The notes below the pieces were generated by a model. That model searched no databases, was not told where the DNA came from, and worked only from the letters and a program-made list of their open reading frames with translations. A program made the position numbers and the translations under genes. A DNA stretch of 64,000 nt. It comes from Brachionus rotundiformis. Its lineage: Eukaryota; Rotifera; Eurotatoria; Ploima; Brachionidae. The stretch covers positions 1,355,318-1,419,317 of the forward strand of contig JAESIW010000137.1 in the NCBI GenBank assembly GCA_016802295.1. Direction: 5' to 3'. Of the stretch, positions 1 to 12,000 are shown piece by piece; within the stretch, counting starts at the first letter, position 1, and each line of letters starts with the position of its first letter.

Positions 1-2582
1 AATTTAAATTATGAGCAGATTGAATTTGTGTTGGCTATTGAATTTGGCAATTAGCTTTCAAATTATCGATTAGTATTTTTATTCTTTTCTTTATTAATAA
101 ATTGTCATATTTAAATTTTGACATGTGCAAGGATTCTCAAAGTCTTGAATATGCTAATTCAGTATAATATGACAAAATTCTATCATTATGATTATTGTTG
201 GCTTAAGAGAGATGAAATCTTCAATTCTAATTTAAATCGTAGATTAAAAAACTCTGGCAAAAATGCACCCAACTCGGCTTTAATTATTATTATATATAAT
301 TTTTTTTATTTATTTTCATCTCAGACATAAAAGTGTTATTTAAACAGAATGATTAATTAGCTAGAGCATTTTGCTAGTGAAGCTTGCCAAAAATATTTGA
401 AAATAACTAGAAAAAAGAACTGCTTATTCCAAAAAAAAATCCGGAATTTGCTACTCGCTTTTTTTCATAATTTGGCTTGTTTAACTTAGAGCCTAGAGAC
501 TATATCAAGATAAGAATGAATAAATTTAAATCTCTAATAAATCATCATGAACAATATTGGCCAAATTATTGGAAATTTCCATTAAATTTAGCGATAAGAT
601 TATCGATTCAATTAAATATATCACAATGAACTCTATTTAAATTCAGTTTTTTATTTTCTAAAAAAAAAGAGGAAACATGAAAGAGAAATTTATAAAATTT
701 CCAAATTAACAAAAACTCTCTTTGATTCTTTGGAAATTTTATTTGATTAATAGTTAAGCTACAAATATAAATAAAAAATGATGATGTATTTTAGTTTAGC
801 CCACGTCTGTTTTTTTTTTCTAATTTAAAACAACATATGTTAAATCCTACATAAAAATTTAAAAATTCCGGTCATGATGTAAAAAGTTAACAAACCAAAA
901 ATTAATTAAATTTTCGAAAATTGTAAAGAATTTTCAAAGTCTAAAATAGAGGCCATCGAAAGAGTTTTAATTTTCTGAAAAATTTTATTAAATGAATTAA
1001 TTTTTCTTTACAATAAATTAATAAAACAAACAATTAAAACTATTAAAACCCTCATGAGCTCTTTTATTGTATTTTAAATCGTCTAATCTGGCAAGAGAAT
1101 TTAATTTAGAAACATCAACTTCCTCTAGCCGTATTTAATGCTCTAAATTATTTAAGTACTTTTTAACCTAAAAATAGTGATATATCAAAAATCGCCAAGT
1201 TTATTACACATGAGTTTTATATTACCTTTCAAAAAGTCAATAATTAGTTACAATTTTATTGCTAAAAATAAAGCAGTATAGTCTTTATTCTGGTTATTAA
1301 AAAATATATAAAATTAATGGTTTTATTGATGTTCCAATATCCGTGTCAGTTCAAATGTATGATCATTTTTCTTCTTAATTTTGCCTTAAAGATATTAAAA
1401 AAATTCACTAAAAATAATTATTAAAAATTATATATATAGCTGATAAAATTGCTATTTTTAGAATTTAATTTGTATACAAAACTAAAATTAAAAAAAACCA
1501 ACATTTAATAATAAATTTCAATTTGATTCGAAATTTTGACATTACTTTTTTCTTGATTAAAACAATTACCAAACAGATATTTTTGTTAAATAAAATCAAT
1601 AATGAATAGACAGTTAATTTTAATATATATGTGTTTGACTAAGAAATTCTTAGTAAATTTCTAATAAGTATTATTCAGCAATAATAAATATTAGCAGATT
1701 ATTTTTCAAAAAATAAAGTTTTTAATTAGAGCTTCCTTAACATATATTTGATTTAATAAAATCTGCTATACGGCTTTTATCATGAAACAAACTTTTGATT
1801 AGTTTTTATCTTTAATTTCAGATTATATTATTTTTACATATGATGCATCAACAAACAATTGAATTATAATATTTTTAACAATATGAAAAACAGGAGCTTA
1901 ATAAAACAAAAAATCGAATTATGGAAGATTTTGCTATAAAAAAGTTCCAGTAATTAAAGATATCTACAAGTCAACAAGTAAATTAATTTCTATTTGAATC
2001 AAGATAGAATGTGGAAAATGTACGGTAAACCAATTATTATAAAGAATTTAGAAACAATAATTTTATATTAAAAAACATTTTCATTGTTTACTTTGAAAGG
2101 TAGCACAAAAAGCTGAAAAGAATCAAATAATTTAAAAACATTTTAAAAAATTTTGAATAAAAGAGTTAATAAAATTGTCTTGACACTTAAGTTTGATTTT
2201 GATATTAGTTTTTTAGCTAAATTTTAAGATGTACAGCCTGAAGTTTTTAGTTAGTTGATTTTTAATTTTAATTTTTTTTTTAAATCTTAAACTTTTATTT
2301 ATTTTTATTAATTTACTTTAAATAAAATACTAAAATACAAAAAAAAATTCTAATTATGATCGTGTTAGAAATATTTATTCAAAACCAATAATTCATCAAA
2401 TATGATAATTTCGAATAACAAACGAAAATAATAATAAAAATCAAAATATATACGACAATATTAAAACAAGATATTTTTCTTTCAGTATTCTCATGGGAAA
2501 ATTTTGTTAAATTCTAATTACAAAAATAATAACAATTGTATTTATAAATATATCAAAAAAAAAAAATAAAAATAGTGTGACA
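1..2582. other. Intergenic, no gene seen
   Basis: Very AT-rich with many homopolymer A and T runs. Stop codons are frequent in all frames. The only open frame of any length (118-330, +) has no recognisable domain, biased AT-driven composition and no convincing splice partners. I see no RNA gene or transposon signature here. Confidence 0.6.
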
Positions 2583-2599
2583 TTTATTTTATGAAATCA

Positions 2600-3652
2600 T
2601 CAATTTTTGACTGTAACTTCAGTTGTCTGACTGTTGTTTATGTTTGATTGAGTTTTTTTTGATTTAATGCAAAATATACGCTCAAGAACAAATTTTCTAA
2701 ATTTGACATTGGTAAAAAAGCAATTGAAAAATAGACTTGAATGAAATAGAAAAGCAAAAAAGTCAATTAAATTTATGTATGCCACTCCATTTGGAATTGA
2801 TAAGAAATAATCAAAAAAAAACCCAAACGAGATTGTACCAGGCATTGTCATTATGATAAAAGCAAAAGTAATACTCAATATAGATATTGTTAGTCTTCTC
2901 TTTTTCAAATAAGCCTTGATTTCACTCTTGCTCTTCATATTCTTTAGTGACTTATTCTGCATTAGTGTCTTGGTGATCAATAAAAAATTGAATATGGTCA
3001 TGACTGCAAAAGGAATAAAGTTGTACACTGCCAAGTTTATTTTGTCCCATAGAGGATAAATTCGAAATTCAGATGTGTACCAAAAGCATGTGTCGTAGAC
3101 CATTTGAGTCTCAGTCTGGTTTACATATGAACCATTGATTAGGTTACTGATCGTAATGTTGATTTGACTTTTTACTGGCCAATAGTTGCCATTGAACATC
3201 AGGAAATGAAAATTTAGGAAAAATAAAGCTATTACAATTGCTGCGCTCCAGATGTAGGATGTTTTTAGGGTGGAAAAAGGCAGGCGACTGTAAATGGATC
3301 CAGGAGTTGATATAATAGTTATAAAGCGGTCAATACACATGATACTTAAAAGGTTTGAACTCGATTGGAGAGAAAAAAGCTGAAGAAAAGGAAAAAACTT
3401 GCAGCTAAATGGGTTCAGGTATTCGAGTTCTATTTTAAAGTTTGGTTTTAAAAAATGATTAAGGTTCCATACAAAAAGGGATGCTGTGTCTGCAATGGCC
3501 ACAAATGATAAAAATACCATGGCTGGTATCTTTTTAAAAGGTTCAAAGAATCGAAATATAATAAAGCAAAGAGTGTTTCCTACTATTCCTAAAAGTATGA
3601 TCAATAATGGCAGATAAGAAACGAATTTTTCAAATGGTGTAAGCTCGCTCAT
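2600..3652 (-). CDS. Rhodopsin-class (class A) G-protein-coupled receptor, probable orphan peptide receptor
   Basis: Intronless 350-residue protein starting at ATG 3652 and ending in TGA. Seven hydrophobic segments are visible. TM1 carries the GN motif (N26, in GIVGNTLCF), TM2 has the conserved Asp (SFVAIADTAS), and an extracellular Cys before TM3 (PFSCKFF) can pair with the ECL2 Cys (YDTCFWY). TM3 ends in DRF instead of DRY, TM5 has Pro (YNFIPFAVM), and TM6 has MTMPG. TM7 ends NCFFTNVKFRKF where NPxxY is usual. N-glycosylation sites lie in ECL2 (NITIS, NGSY, NQTE). The basic, Ser/Asn-rich tail is cytoplasmic. The family is clear. The ligand is not, though invertebrate FMRFamide-receptor-like expansions look similar. 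A possible AATAAA signal on the minus strand (2588-2583) lies just after the stop. Confidence 0.85.
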   Translation of the reverse strand: MSELTPFEKFVSYLPLLIILLGIVGNTLCFIIFRFFEPFKKIPAMVFLSFVAIADTASLFVWNLNHFLKPNFKIELEYLNPFSCKFFPFLQLFSLQSSSNLLSIMCIDRFITIISTPGSIYSRLPFSTLKTSYIWSAAIVIALFFLNFHFLMFNGNYWPVKSQINITISNLINGSYVNQTETQMVYDTCFWYTSEFRIYPLWDKINLAVYNFIPFAVMTIFNFLLITKTLMQNKSLKNMKSKSEIKAYLKKRRLTISILSITFAFIIMTMPGTISFGFFFDYFLSIPNGVAYINLIDFFAFLFHSSLFFNCFFTNVKFRKFVLERIFCIKSKKTQSNINNSQTTEVTVKN

Positions 3653-4152
3653 TTTTAAAATTTTTTGGTAAAATGTCTTGAAATAAGTTGGTTAAATATG
3701 TTCTATAATGCTTGACTGAATAAATTAAATTTTTAAAAAGATTTAAGTGTAAAATTTTACAATTAATTGAATGCTGCTAATGTTTTAGTTAATTAATTGT
3801 AATCATTTAAAAAAATCACTTAAAATTGATTTTAAAACTGTCGGAATTTAAAAATTTTGGTATTTTTTAAAGGATAAAATGAGCTGGCTTACATCTATTT
3901 AGCTAATATTTCAGATTAATGAACTTTATTAACTTTAGACGATTTATTTACGATATATAATATTTTTCTTTTCCATTTATTCGTTTTAAATGAATCAGTT
4001 TGTTTCCTTTAAAAAATTATTAAGGCCTAATTTAATTGCTGGGCAAAATTTTTCCTCTTTTTGGAAAAATTTTATTTTAATCCCTTTTTGTCATAAATTT
4101 GTTTTAAAATAAGGTTCAGATTAGTGGAACATATTTTGATTGAACTTACTTT
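3653..4152. other. Intergenic between GPCR and inverted-repeat element
   Basis: AT-rich spacer holding the presumed GPCR promoter at its left end. No open frame, RNA or repeat was recognised. Confidence 0.5.
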
Positions 4153-4735
4153 GGGTCTTGTCGACTATGTGATCTCTGCTATTGAAAAAAATGAGCGATC
4201 ACATTTTTGGTGAACTTAAAAAACAACTAAAAAAAATTCCTTGATAAATGTTTTATTTTTGTGATAAAAAAAAATTCATACTGAATAAACCCTAACCCAA
4301 AATATAATAAAATTGAAATAAATGATTTAGCTTTACGCAATTTAAGTCAGCTTTTATTTTTCATTAAGGAACCATACAAAGGACTAGGTACACCATTTGA
4401 GTGCTTGCTTAATGCTCTTATCACTTCATTTTGTGCCATTTCAGAACATGAAGGACTCGAAAGAGCCAAGGTTTTATCCTGATCTAACCTTAACTTAACT
4501 GAATTAATTTGTAATTTTAATAAAGAAGAGCTTAAAACATCAATATTTGGATCATTCTCAAAATCAAGCTTTATATATATTATTTTTTTTAATATTATAT
4601 CAATTATGTTTTGAAACACTTTTGATCCTTGGATAATGTGATAAAAAATTTGTGATCATTAAAGATCACAAATCCAGCAAGATGACAAAGATCACATATT
4701 TAGTGAACATCAAGATCACATAGTCGACAAGACCC
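4153..4735. mobile_element. Short non-autonomous DNA transposon (MITE-like) with 23-bp perfect terminal inverted repeats
   Basis: The left end at 4153-4175 (begins GGGTCTTGTCGACTATG) is matched perfectly by its reverse complement at 4713-4735, giving a 583-bp element. The flanking bases on both sides are TTT, so a 3-bp target duplication is possible but uninformative in this AT background. Just inside the right end, AGATCACA recurs at 4664, 4689 and 4713, about 24-25 bp apart. GATCACA or TGTGATC copies also occur at 4169, 4197 and 4651. Such subterminal repeats are typical of transposase-binding arrays. No transposase is encoded. The superfamily cannot be assigned: GGG ends with a 3-bp duplication would fit PIF/Harbinger-like elements, but TTT is not their usual TWA target. 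No second copy of the repeat was seen in this window. Confidence 0.75.
4347..4619 (-). pseudogene. Open coding-like fragment inside the inverted-repeat element
   Basis: A 90-codon open frame without an ATG at its head, preceded internally by a possible splice acceptor (TATAAAG before the codons for LDFENDPN). The translated C-terminal half (SCSEMAQNEV, GVPSPLYGSLM) has a balanced composition unlike random AT-rich DNA. It could be the end of a decayed transposase or a host gene fragment captured by the element. I recognise no domain. Confidence 0.3.
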
Positions 4736-5113
4736 TTTGACATACAAAAATTAGTCATTAATGGATTTAAGATATTTGATTATCCTAAAATAAATTAAGA
4801 TAGTTGAAATTAAATTAGAATTATTCAAAAGTTAAATTTATTGAATCATTTATTTTGAGAATTTTTAAAAAATGAACTAATGATGCAACTTTTATTCAGA
4901 AAAATACTAAATTATAAATATTTAATGATTTGAATAATTTGAAAATAAAATAGAATTGATAAATGAGCTGTTTAGTATGAAATAAATTTTTTCTTATAAC
5001 TCAATAATTTATAAAGTGATTTAAATAAAAAAGATTTTAAACAAAAAATCATAGAAAAATCGAAATTTTATGTAAAATAATAAAAAAGTCAATCAAAATT
5101 TTGAATCTTTAAA
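4736..5113. other. Intergenic
   Basis: AT-rich spacer downstream of the low-complexity gene, with nothing recognised. Confidence 0.5.
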
Positions 5114-8100
5114 TTATTTTATTTTGAGCAAATGTTTAATTCTATATTTGAGTAAACAATAAAAATGTATTGACTTGAAAATAGAGCTATTTGATGACTT
5201 AGTTGATCTTTTAAACAATGTGTTAAGGGACAAGCTTTTTTTTTTGGTTAAAAATGAATTTTTTTCACTTATATCGGATAAACTAGAATTTTTTTCTTGA
5301 TTATTTGATAAACTAATTGAAGAATAGCTTATCCTTATATTACCTTGGTTATTGTAACCAATTTGCCTTCTCGAATTCGTTTTGTATAAAACTTCAGATT
5401 GTCTGCCGTTGGATTGATCATCACTTTGATCCAGCTCGCCCTTATCTATCAAATGATAGTAATTTTTTAGATGATGATCTTGGCTTTTTTTCTCAATCTG
5501 AGCTAAAATTATTTCATTTTCGGATATAAAGCTCGATATGTTTTTCTTGAAGCTATAAGTTTCCGCTTGTTTGGGAAAGTCCTCATTTAAACAGGTACTC
5601 TTTGCCAATTCTAGTTCTTCTTGATCTGTTTGGTCATCGATTTCATATGATTCATCAAGAAAGTCATTATGAAAATTAAATAAGAGGTCTTTTTTAGAAG
5701 AAAAATAATTGTTTTCTTCGACCACAGTAGACTGAAGCTGGACTGTTGATTCAACATTGGTCAAATTTATACTCAAGATTTCTTTATTCAATTCTGTAAA
5801 AATTTCCAAAGATTCTTCTGCCAAATTATCATATTCATTTAATTGGGCAACATGATAGATTAAAATTTTCTTTTTAGCTTTTTTTAGTGTTTCATTTTGT
5901 CTATCTGAGACTTAAATATTCAAAATTAATTTTTGATTTTAAATTTCATGTTTATTAAGTTTTGGTTTGATTTTTTAAATAGGATACAAATATAATTGAA
6001 AGAACATTGTTTTGAAAGAGAACTTTATTTTCTAAAACCTTAAGATAACTTTAAAAAAGCCTAAAACTACTTACAAAATAAAAAATCTTCATTTTTATCA
6101 TTAGATAAGCGTTTTTTGTTGTTTAAATCATTTACTTCATTCAGCTTTTTGTCATTATAAAATACTTGACATGAAACTAAAATGTCACTTTCTGCTGAAT
6201 TTAAATTTAATTTGAAATTATTCAATAAATCTTCACTTATTATTGATTTTTTTTCTAATAATGTTTTATTTTCATCTTCAATTTGCTCAATCATTACAGA
6301 TTTTTGTAAATTTTCTTGGTCCTCAGTATCTATTGATGCTTTTTTTTCAATGTATTCAAGATTGTCAACTTCGTTTGGCATTATGTATTTTTGTTCCAAA
6401 TAATCTTCGGGGAATAATTCAATTGCACTTTTTTTACCTATCTCATTTACCATAATGTCAAGTTTATCATTATAATCAATTTTATAAAATTTGTTTTCAT
6501 CATCTTTTTGTGTTTCGTCAAATGAATTTTTTGAGAATGAAAATTGTCGAGAATTTTTAGCCGATTTGGTCCCATTTGAGTTTTTTTCGGAATTCTTACG
6601 ATTAAAACTTAGCTTGATTTGCTTAATCAAGCTGAGCTTTGGTTTTGGTGAATTTTCTTCACTATTTTTTGAATTATATTTTAGGCTTTCTTTTTCTTCA
6701 GGTATTTGATTCTTTATCTGTTGATTATCCAGATCAAGGAGATCAATAACCTTTTCTTTGGTCAAAAATTCACTCGAAAAAGTAATTGAAGCTTCTTTTT
6801 CTTCGACCAATTTATATTTCTGGTTTTGTTTGTCTAAATCTTCTTTTTCCAATATTTTAGTTTGTGAATCTTTCAAAGATGTATTTTCAAAAACTTTAAA
6901 AAAATACATTTTATTCTCTTAATTAAAAGAGAAAAAATATTCTTTACCAACTAATTCATCATTTATTGTTGATAAATCATTTTTTTCGATTAATTCCAAC
7001 ATATTATGGAATGAATTTTTATCTTCATTTTTTGTCTTATCTAAATTATTAGTTTCATAAGAGGAGATTTTATCTTCTATTTTTAACAAATTTTGACGAT
7101 CACTTTTAGGAAAGCTTTCTGGTTTTTTTACAAAACTATTTTTTACTCTATTAGAATTATAATTCTGACTTAAATCATATTCTTTTATTGGAAAAGAATT
7201 GCTATCTACCATTGTCGCCTCACTTAAATTTTTTATCTCAAAATTATCAGTTAAATTTTGATCTTCTAAAATGTTTTTATCCTCGATTTTAAACAAAATT
7301 TGACTATCACTTTTTGGAAAGCTTTCTGATTTTTTAGCAATGCTATTAGTTCCTTTATTAGAACAATTATTCTGGCTTGAATTATTGTCAGTTATTGAAA
7401 CAGAATTGTTATCTTCAATTGTCACCTGAGTTAAATTTTGATCTTCCAAAATGTTTTTATCAGCGATTTTAAACAAATTTTGACTATCACTTTTAGGAAA
7501 GCTTTCTGGTTTTTTAACAAAACTATTTTTTACTCTATTAGAATTATAATTCTGACTTAAATCATACTCTTTTATTGGAAAAGAATTGCTATCTACGATT
7601 GTCGCCTCAGTTAAATTTTGATTTTCTAGAATTTTTTTTTCTACTTGATGTTCAATTTGCTTTTCCAATTTCAATTGAATTTTTCCTTTTTTTTCTTCTT
7701 AATTAGATGATTGAATTTTGGTTCTCTTTATTTTTTTAATTTACCTGACAAATTTTTTTCAATCACAAAATTTTTCATTTTTTCTCCAATTTTCGGTTCT
7801 GGAAAAAATCTATTTTGGAACTTGTTCTGTCCCGATAATCCATTGTTTTTTTCTTTTACATTTGTAATCTTTTTGGTTTTTAAGTTAAATCTAATAGGTG
7901 ATTTTTTTATTATATTTTCTTTTTTTCCCTCAAATTTTTTATCTTTTAAAGCTTTTTTGGAATTTAATTTTCTACTATCGAATCTTTGGCTATTAGAATT
8001 TGTTGTCTGGGCCAAATCTTGTGGCAAGACAATTGGTCTAATGTTTTTTTTAACTATCATCTTTCGCTCTTCATTACAGTTAATTTTAGTATATTTAAAA

Positions 8101-8381
8101 TCGGTTCTAACAAATGTTTTATGGGTTTTTTTGATGTGTTTTTGGTCACAATCATTTATTAAAGTCTTTGTTTCAAGAAGTATTCTTCTTTTTTTTAAAA
8201 ATTGTTTTTTTGATAATAAGCCAAAATTTTTAATGCAAGCATATCTTTTATTGAGTGTCTTGGCAAGAGTAATGTCTGTAAATGCCAAAAGACTGAGATG
8301 CAGAATCTTTGTCTCAGTTCTTTTTTGAATCAGGGAGTCTTTGGGCCGACTTTTGTCGCCTGAATTCATCCTTTTCTCCAT
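5114..8381 (-). CDS. Uncharacterised 998-residue low-complexity charged protein, four exons
   Basis: Exons on the minus strand: 8381-7745, 7697-6948, 6893-6075, 5904-5114. All three introns are phase 1 (47, 54 and about 170 bp) and the joined frame is uninterrupted; acceptors 6918 and 5911 are in-phase alternatives. The first ATG is 8381. The N-terminal exon is strongly basic (KKQFLKKRRILLETK). Exon 2 carries three copies of a roughly 60-residue unit. Exons 3 and 4 are acidic, Ser/Asn/Lys-rich and look disordered, ending in a basic tail (KYRIKHLLKIK). No signal peptide, TM segment or known domain is seen. Function unknown. The weak codon variety could mean a fast-evolving scaffold or nuclear protein. 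The start is head-to-head with the dynein gene. Confidence 0.65.
7065..7640 (-). repeat. Three in-frame tandem coding repeats (about 60 residues each) in the low-complexity protein
   Basis: Units carry the core FVKKPESFPKSDSQNLFKI and variants, preceded by EATIVDSNSFPIKEYDLSQN-type sequence and joined by NILEDQNLT. Period is about 180-190 bp. Units 1 and 3 are nearly identical at DNA level, including silent positions (for example around 7111 and 7501), while unit 2 has diverged. This suggests recent duplication or gene conversion between the outer copies. Confidence 0.75.
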
Positions 8382-9053
8382 TTGACTCAAGAAAAACTAT
8401 TATTTATTTATGATAAATTTTAATTCATGACAACAAAAATTTTCATAACAACTAATTTTTAACTTTTTAATTGCCAAAATATTGATCTATGAATTTAAGA
8501 TTTATTTGAATTTTTCAACAATTTATAAATATTTTCAAGATTGAATCTATTTTAAATTAAAATTTCTAGATAATATTTTTGATAATAATTAAAAAAAAAA
8601 TTCTAATAAAATTATTTAGATCAAAGATAATTTTTAATAATTGATAAAAGCTAAACGAATAACCTAACCGCTTTTTTTTCAAAATAAATTTTATAAAAAA
8701 TATTCTGGTTATGTCAAAAAAAATCATCAATAAAAAGCTCTGCTATATTTTCTTTATCATCTTCATTTTATTTCAAAATTTACAAAACGATAAATTAAAA
8801 AAAAAATTTTAACATTAATTTGGCTGATAAATTACAGGAGTTGTTGAAGTGCGAAAAAATTATATATATTAGCTATACTTATTTTAACAAATAAAGTAAA
8901 AACTTAATTCCATAGCAACATGTGAATTTATAAATAAATTTTATACTAGAATCAAAAAATCATAGTAACACATTGTAAACTTTCAGAAAAATATTGTATT
9001 CGAATTAAAGGTATTTATATATAACAAAAAGCCAAAGTCAAATAGACCAAAAA
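8382..9053. promoter_or_regulatory. Divergent intergenic region shared by the low-complexity gene and the dynein gene
   Basis: 672 bp between two head-to-head starts (minus start at 8381, plus start at 9054). AT-rich, so TATA-like strings are uninformative. It must hold both promoters or they start upstream in untranslated exons. No specific motif can be defended. Confidence 0.4.
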
Positions 9054-12000
9054 ATGGACGAGCGGCACTGGTGGATAGCCCAGCGAGTTGCTCAGGCATT
9101 TTCAATCGATACTTCAAGTACCCATCTGGAAAAGTTTATTTGCGAACCATCAAATTTTGAAAAGATCAGCAATTTTTTGTGCATGAATGGAAACAACAAA
9201 CTCTTTTTTCTAAGTACAAAACTTGAATCCGGAAGCTTTGGTGAAATAACAATCTATGAAAATTTGCTCCGCATACCAAAGCAGTATTTGGAAAATTTGG
9301 AAAACACTCTTATCCTGTATTTCATAAGACATGACTCAATTCAGGAGGTTAGCCCTACACAAATTCACAAAGAGGTATATTGCGGCGAGATAAAAAAAGT
9401 GTCCCAAATATTACACAATGTGTACAGCGATCTTCTATTAACAATGGTTGAGACAAACAACAATTGGGGAAACTGCAACGAGACTGGCAAGGCTCAAATC
9501 ATTCGCAATATGGAAAAATACATAAATTCAATTAATGAGATATCATTTGATAACCAATCTCAAAAAAATATGGTAATTCAGTTAATTTAACTTTATTTTT
9601 AGATAAAATTTTAATTAAGATGCTTAAACGAGTTGACACTGAAACTTTACTGGAACTCAAGCAGCCAAGGTTGAATCCAGACTCGCCAGTGATAAAATAC
9701 TGCGAGGATTTAGCTTCCGAATGGATGATTACTATTGAAAATATACTATCTGATATATGTGATGAAAGATTTATTCATCAATCAGTTGGTCCAAACAGTG
9801 AGCTGGAAAGATGGCAACGAAAACAACGTCTCCTGAGTAATTTAACCGAGCAGTTAAAAACAAAAGAGTGCAAAAGTGTAATTAGTGCTTTGATTGCAGC
9901 AAAGTCAAAGATACTAAAGAAATGGAAAATTATTGATGCTGGGTTAGCCAATTTAAAATTTAACTATTTTCAAATTAAGAAATTCTAAGACACCTCATTT
10001 TAAATCAAGTATTAAGTGGTCGAGAAGATGCAATCTTAATTTTGACCAATTTTTCAGTAGCTATTACGACTACAATTTAAAAAAATGACCATTAAACTTT
10101 TTTAGTTAAATTTTTGTTCTTTATTGGATATTTTTTACCATTTTTACTTATTTTTTCTGGTCGCTATAAATCGATACCCCAAATTTGGTATACCTAAGGG
10201 CTTAGTTGTAATCTTATTAACTCTTTAAATTATATTATCAAGGTATAATTAAGGAAAATTCTAAATTTAAATTTAATTGAATTATCTAATAATTTTGGAT
10301 TGTTTTATTCCTTTAAATTATTTTTAATTTTATGAACATTTAATAAAAAAAATACCTTAGGAACTATTATACATATCTTATATAAATCTAATCTTTTATA
10401 AAAATGTCTACATTTAAAATATCAAATTAATAAAATAAATATAATGTGAAAAAATTTAAATTTATTTAAAATTAAGAATTACGGATGCACAAAATGAGTG
10501 TAGAGATAAAGTGAAATTTTTGGAATCGCTAAAAAGGCCCATTGACCAATTTTATCAAGATGCTACACCAATAACATGCGTCACCACTGCTCTACCGGGC
10601 TTGTGCACTGCTATGAGGACAGTAGAGTCGGTATCTAGATACTACGCTAGACAAGGATATTTAGGACTACTATTTACCAAAGTCACAAATCAATTAGTCA
10701 ATATATGCAAGGAATATTTATTAGAAGCAGCTCAAACAATTAACAATAGTCAATATTTTTGGCCAACAATATTCAAAGAAATCGAAGAATACCATGATTT
10801 GCAGAAAATTTTGGAAACTAATGATTTCAGTCATGTAAGCTAACCAATTGATTAAAAATTTTAAAAAGATAAAAAATTGTTGGAATTTAGATCCAGAAAT
10901 TAAAAAGTACAGATAGTGCTGATTTTAGTAAATTTGGTGATAGTCTGTTTCAGCGTTTAAAAGCTTGTATACTCGTTCAGACCAAATACAAGGAAGCGTT
11001 CAGAAATTTAAGAGACTCACTAGGAGGCAACCATGCTCTTTCTGGCTTTCCCTCAGTTTCGTCGGTGCAAACAGCCGAACAAAACTCAGGTAGTTTACGT
11101 GAACATTCTGTAATTAGCAAGAAAACATCATCCAATCGCAAGATTGGCATTGAAAGTGGACGAGCAGCCGGAATTCTGATGTCTGAAGAAGATGTAATCT
11201 TTGGTCATTTGGACATGTTTTGCCAAAGAATTAGATATCTAATAGATCAAATGATATCTTTGTCCCAATTTCAAATCTTGTTTAAATCATCATCTAATTT
11301 GTCAAGGCCTAAAAGAGAAGACTTGAGACTCACTGATGAGAAAGGCGCCCAGTATGACTCGGAAAGTGATGAAGATTTTGATGAAGAATTTGAAGTAAAA
11401 GAAAAAAGTGAAGTTGTTCTAAGAGACTTGGACATTGGCGATTATTCGTCTAAACCATCTTTGGCAGTTCTCGTTGAAGAAAACGAGGAAGCAAAGCTTA
11501 AAAAAAGCTTTGTCAAAAAGTCTAATGAAAAAATTGAACTCAAATCGGAAGCTAACTTGAGCACCTCGGATCTTGGTTCCGATGAATTTTTGCAAGAAGA
11601 TTTCAAAAACGATACCAGACCAGAAAGTCCCACCAAAAGCTTGCTTAACACTGCCGAACGGCTTTTTAATACAGAAAAAAATGTGGAGGTAGAATCCAAA
11701 AGGATATTGAAAAAAGCTCAAACATTGTCTAAGGAAGACATAAAATTAATGAGTATACATTTTTAATTAATTGGCAAAATAAAATATTAAATAAATAATC
11801 AAAAAATAATTTCAGAAAGGTATTATAGTCGAAAAAATGAGGGCCCGACAGTCAGTCACATAATTGAAGAACATATAAAATTAATGAAAAATTCGATGAA
11901 AGAAGTTAAATCGTCACATATTTTGGATGTTGGAACTAAAGATTCCAATGTGTAAGTTTAATTTGTGAAAATAGTTTCAAATAGAATCTTGATTATTTAT

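Noticed and set aside
118..330. 70-codon open frame on the plus strand
   Set aside because: Random AT-driven composition, no splice partners and no domain.
7711..8328. 205-codon plus-strand open frame
   Set aside because: Lies opposite a minus-strand exon that joins in frame to three others; Phe/Leu-rich composition is the shadow of Lys-rich coding on the other strand.
11419..11721. Minus-strand open frames opposite dynein exon 4
   Set aside because: Antisense shadows of the acidic tail insertion, whose plus-strand frame is continuous with conserved dynein sequence.
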